Assembly: GCF_001693815.1 (NCBI RefSeq)
Contig: NZ_MBQD01000020.1
Span: forward strand, 298,183-362,182
DNA: 64,000 nt
Direction: 5' to 3'
Source: Tessaracoccus lapidicaptus
GTDB lineage: Bacteria > Actinomycetota > Actinomycetes > Propionibacteriales > Propionibacteriaceae
Numbering within the stretch: position 1 is the stretch's first letter; the number at the start of each line of letters is the position of its first letter. Shown here one piece after another: positions 63,522 to 64,000 of this stretch. Both the position numbers and the translations under genes were made by a program. The notes under the pieces were generated by a model that was given only the letters and a program-made list of their open reading frames with translations, had not been told where the DNA came from and made no database searches.

Positions 63522-63593
63522 TGGGCGATGCCAGGTTTGAACTGGCGACCTCTTCCGTGTCAAGGAAGCGCGCTACCACTGCGCCAACCGCCC
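63522..63593 (-). tRNA. tRNA-Val (GAC)
   Basis: A full cloverleaf on the minus strand. The acceptor GGGCGGT pairs with ATCGCCC, the T-loop GTTCAAACC is present, and the anticodon loop TTGACAC has anticodon GAC (63559-63561). CCA is not encoded. It is last of three tRNAs, one base after tRNA-Cys. Confidence 0.95.
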
Positions 63594-63594
63594 G

Positions 63595-63665
63595 AGGTGG
63601 AGACGGGATTTGAACCCGTGTACACGGATTTGCAGTCCGTTGCCTCGCCTCTCGGCCACTCCACC
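63595..63665 (-). tRNA. tRNA-Cys (GCA)
   Basis: A cloverleaf on the minus strand: acceptor GGTGGAG/CTCCACC, T-loop GTTCAAATC, anticodon loop CTGCAAA with GCA (63631-63633), and U73 as expected for tRNA-Cys. CCA is not encoded. Confidence 0.95.
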
Positions 63666-63714
63666 TGGATGGAGGTTTACCCTCCCCAAGCGGGTTGGGA
63701 GAGACTTATCTCCG

Positions 63715-63787
63715 AGCGGACGACGAGATTCGAACTCGCGACCCTCACCTTGGCAAGGTGATGCTCTACCAACTGAGCCACGTCCGC
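63715..63787 (-). tRNA. tRNA-Gly (GCC)
   Basis: A cloverleaf on the minus strand: acceptor GCGGACG/CGTCCGC, D-arm GCTCAGTTGGTAGAGC, anticodon loop TTGCCAA with GCC (63752-63754), T-loop GTTCGAATC. CCA is not encoded. It is the first tRNA of the Gly-Cys-Val operon. Confidence 0.95.
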
Positions 63788-63839
63788 CTGCGTCTCGCGG
63801 TTCCTGCCCTTGTGGGCTGGGCCGTCCGGCGCGTAGAGA

Positions 63840-63868
63840 ACATTAGCGCAGCCTTTCCAAGGATGCAA
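63840..63868 (-). promoter_or_regulatory. Housekeeping promoter of the tRNA operon
   Basis: On the minus strand TTGCAT (63863-63868), 17 bases, TAATGT (63840-63845) match -35 and -10 elements of a sigma-70 promoter, about 50 bases before tRNA-Gly. Confidence 0.6.
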
Positions 63869-63876
63869 AATCACGA

Positions 63877-63937
63877 GTTGACTCATCGAAGATGCCCGCG
63901 TAGCTGGAGTCGTTGACTCATCTGAAGATGCCCGCGT
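63877..63937 (+). repeat. Near-identical direct repeats, probable insertion-sequence end
   Basis: GTTGACTCATC-GAAGATGCCCGCGT (63877-63901) recurs as a 26-base copy with one extra T (63912-63937). The copies start 35 bases apart and lie just before a transposase-like reading frame. One may be the element's terminal repeat and the other a second binding site or the end of a neighbouring copy. Confidence 0.5.
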
Positions 63938-63964
63938 GGGTCAGACTCGGGGATGGAGTTGACG

Positions 63965-64000
63965 ATGGCGACACGTAGAGCGGTCACGCAGGCTCAGCTG
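63965..64000 (+). CDS. Probable transposase, first 12 codons, cut by window edge
   Basis: ATG at 63965 with GGAG six bases upstream begins MATRRAVTQAQL, an opening that resembles transposase/integrase proteins of actinobacterial insertion sequences. Only 12 codons are visible. An in-frame ATG at 63953 is possible. The repeats at 63877-63937 support an insertion-sequence edge. The call rests on context and a short peptide, so it is tentative. Confidence 0.45.
   Translation, partial: MATRRAVTQAQL

Overview
The window is about 70% GC by eye, densely coded on both strands, and uses GTG and TTG starts freely. RbpA, a SigB/F-type sigma factor, mannoside lipid genes, ANTAR and the GarA/DUF881 cluster identify an actinobacterium. 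A pyrophosphate-type phosphofructokinase (GGDD motif) and a MetX/MetY/MetW set fit the Propionibacteriaceae (Tessaracoccus-like), but the species cannot be fixed from this sequence. It looks like core chromosome, apart from a probable insertion-sequence edge at the extreme right end. About 75 protein genes and three tRNA genes are called.

Layout. 1-3.4 kb: a partial unknown gene, a DUF892 stress protein, an exported multicopper oxidase and a cold-shock protein. 3.5-8.6 kb: an osmotic-stress block with KtrB/KtrA potassium uptake facing a four-gene osmoprotectant ABC transporter. 8.7-15.2 kb: CYTH-CHAD protein, DUF488, an epimerase, a SigB/F-type sigma factor, a CsbD-like protein, a 47-residue membrane protein and a kinase-receiver-ANTAR hybrid. 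Two general-stress-type promoters (GTTT-N15/16-GGGTAG) lie beside genes expected in such a regulon. 15.2-17.7 kb: a sulfide/persulfide operon (sulfide:quinone reductase-like, TusE/DsrC-like, DsrE2-like) behind a CsoR/CstR-like palindrome. 17.8-24.1 kb: serine dehydratase, metY (broken by a one-base frameshift), metX and metW. 24-29.9 kb: flap nuclease, lnt-dpm pair, FxsA, RbpA, glycerophosphodiesterase, pyridoxal kinase. 29.9-35.2 kb: a MurA with an N-terminal DNA-binding domain, lipoamide dehydrogenase, two reductases, PTS EIIA. 35.2-38.3 kb: two exported proteins of unknown function.

38.5-50.7 kb: a long co-directional run with an EamA exporter, YbaK, an acetyltransferase, thrS, a HIT protein, PIM acyltransferase and mannosyltransferase, then the pgsA2-DUF881-SBP-DUF881-GarA-MerR-DUF151-MerR block known from mycobacteria (here without gcvH), then YihY. 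50.7-55 kb: GH95 and GH42 glycosidases with a LacI-type site at the GH42 start. 55-63.2 kb: CitE-like lyase, PPi-phosphofructokinase, two TadE-like pseudopilins, aldo/keto reductase, YciO, a second exported protein sharing a Cys-pair/WVFNN repeat module with the 36.5-38.3 kb protein, DUF937, PIG-L deacetylase and a double DUF1801 protein. 63.5-63.8 kb: tRNA-Gly, -Cys and -Val with their own promoter and terminator. 63.9-64 kb: a duplicated 25-26 bp repeat and the first codons of a probable transposase.

Two architectural features run through the window. Many genes start 6-9 bases after a TANNNT -10 hexamer and have no ribosome binding site, which predicts leaderless transcripts. Many operons are joined by ATGA or GTGA overlaps, which predicts translational coupling. 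The most interesting candidates for new biology are the shared secreted WVFNN repeat module, the sulfur operon whose first and last products share a PIIPxF peptide, the MurA/HTH fusion with a likely self-operator, and the kinase-receiver-ANTAR protein preceded by a hairpin that covers its ribosome binding site.
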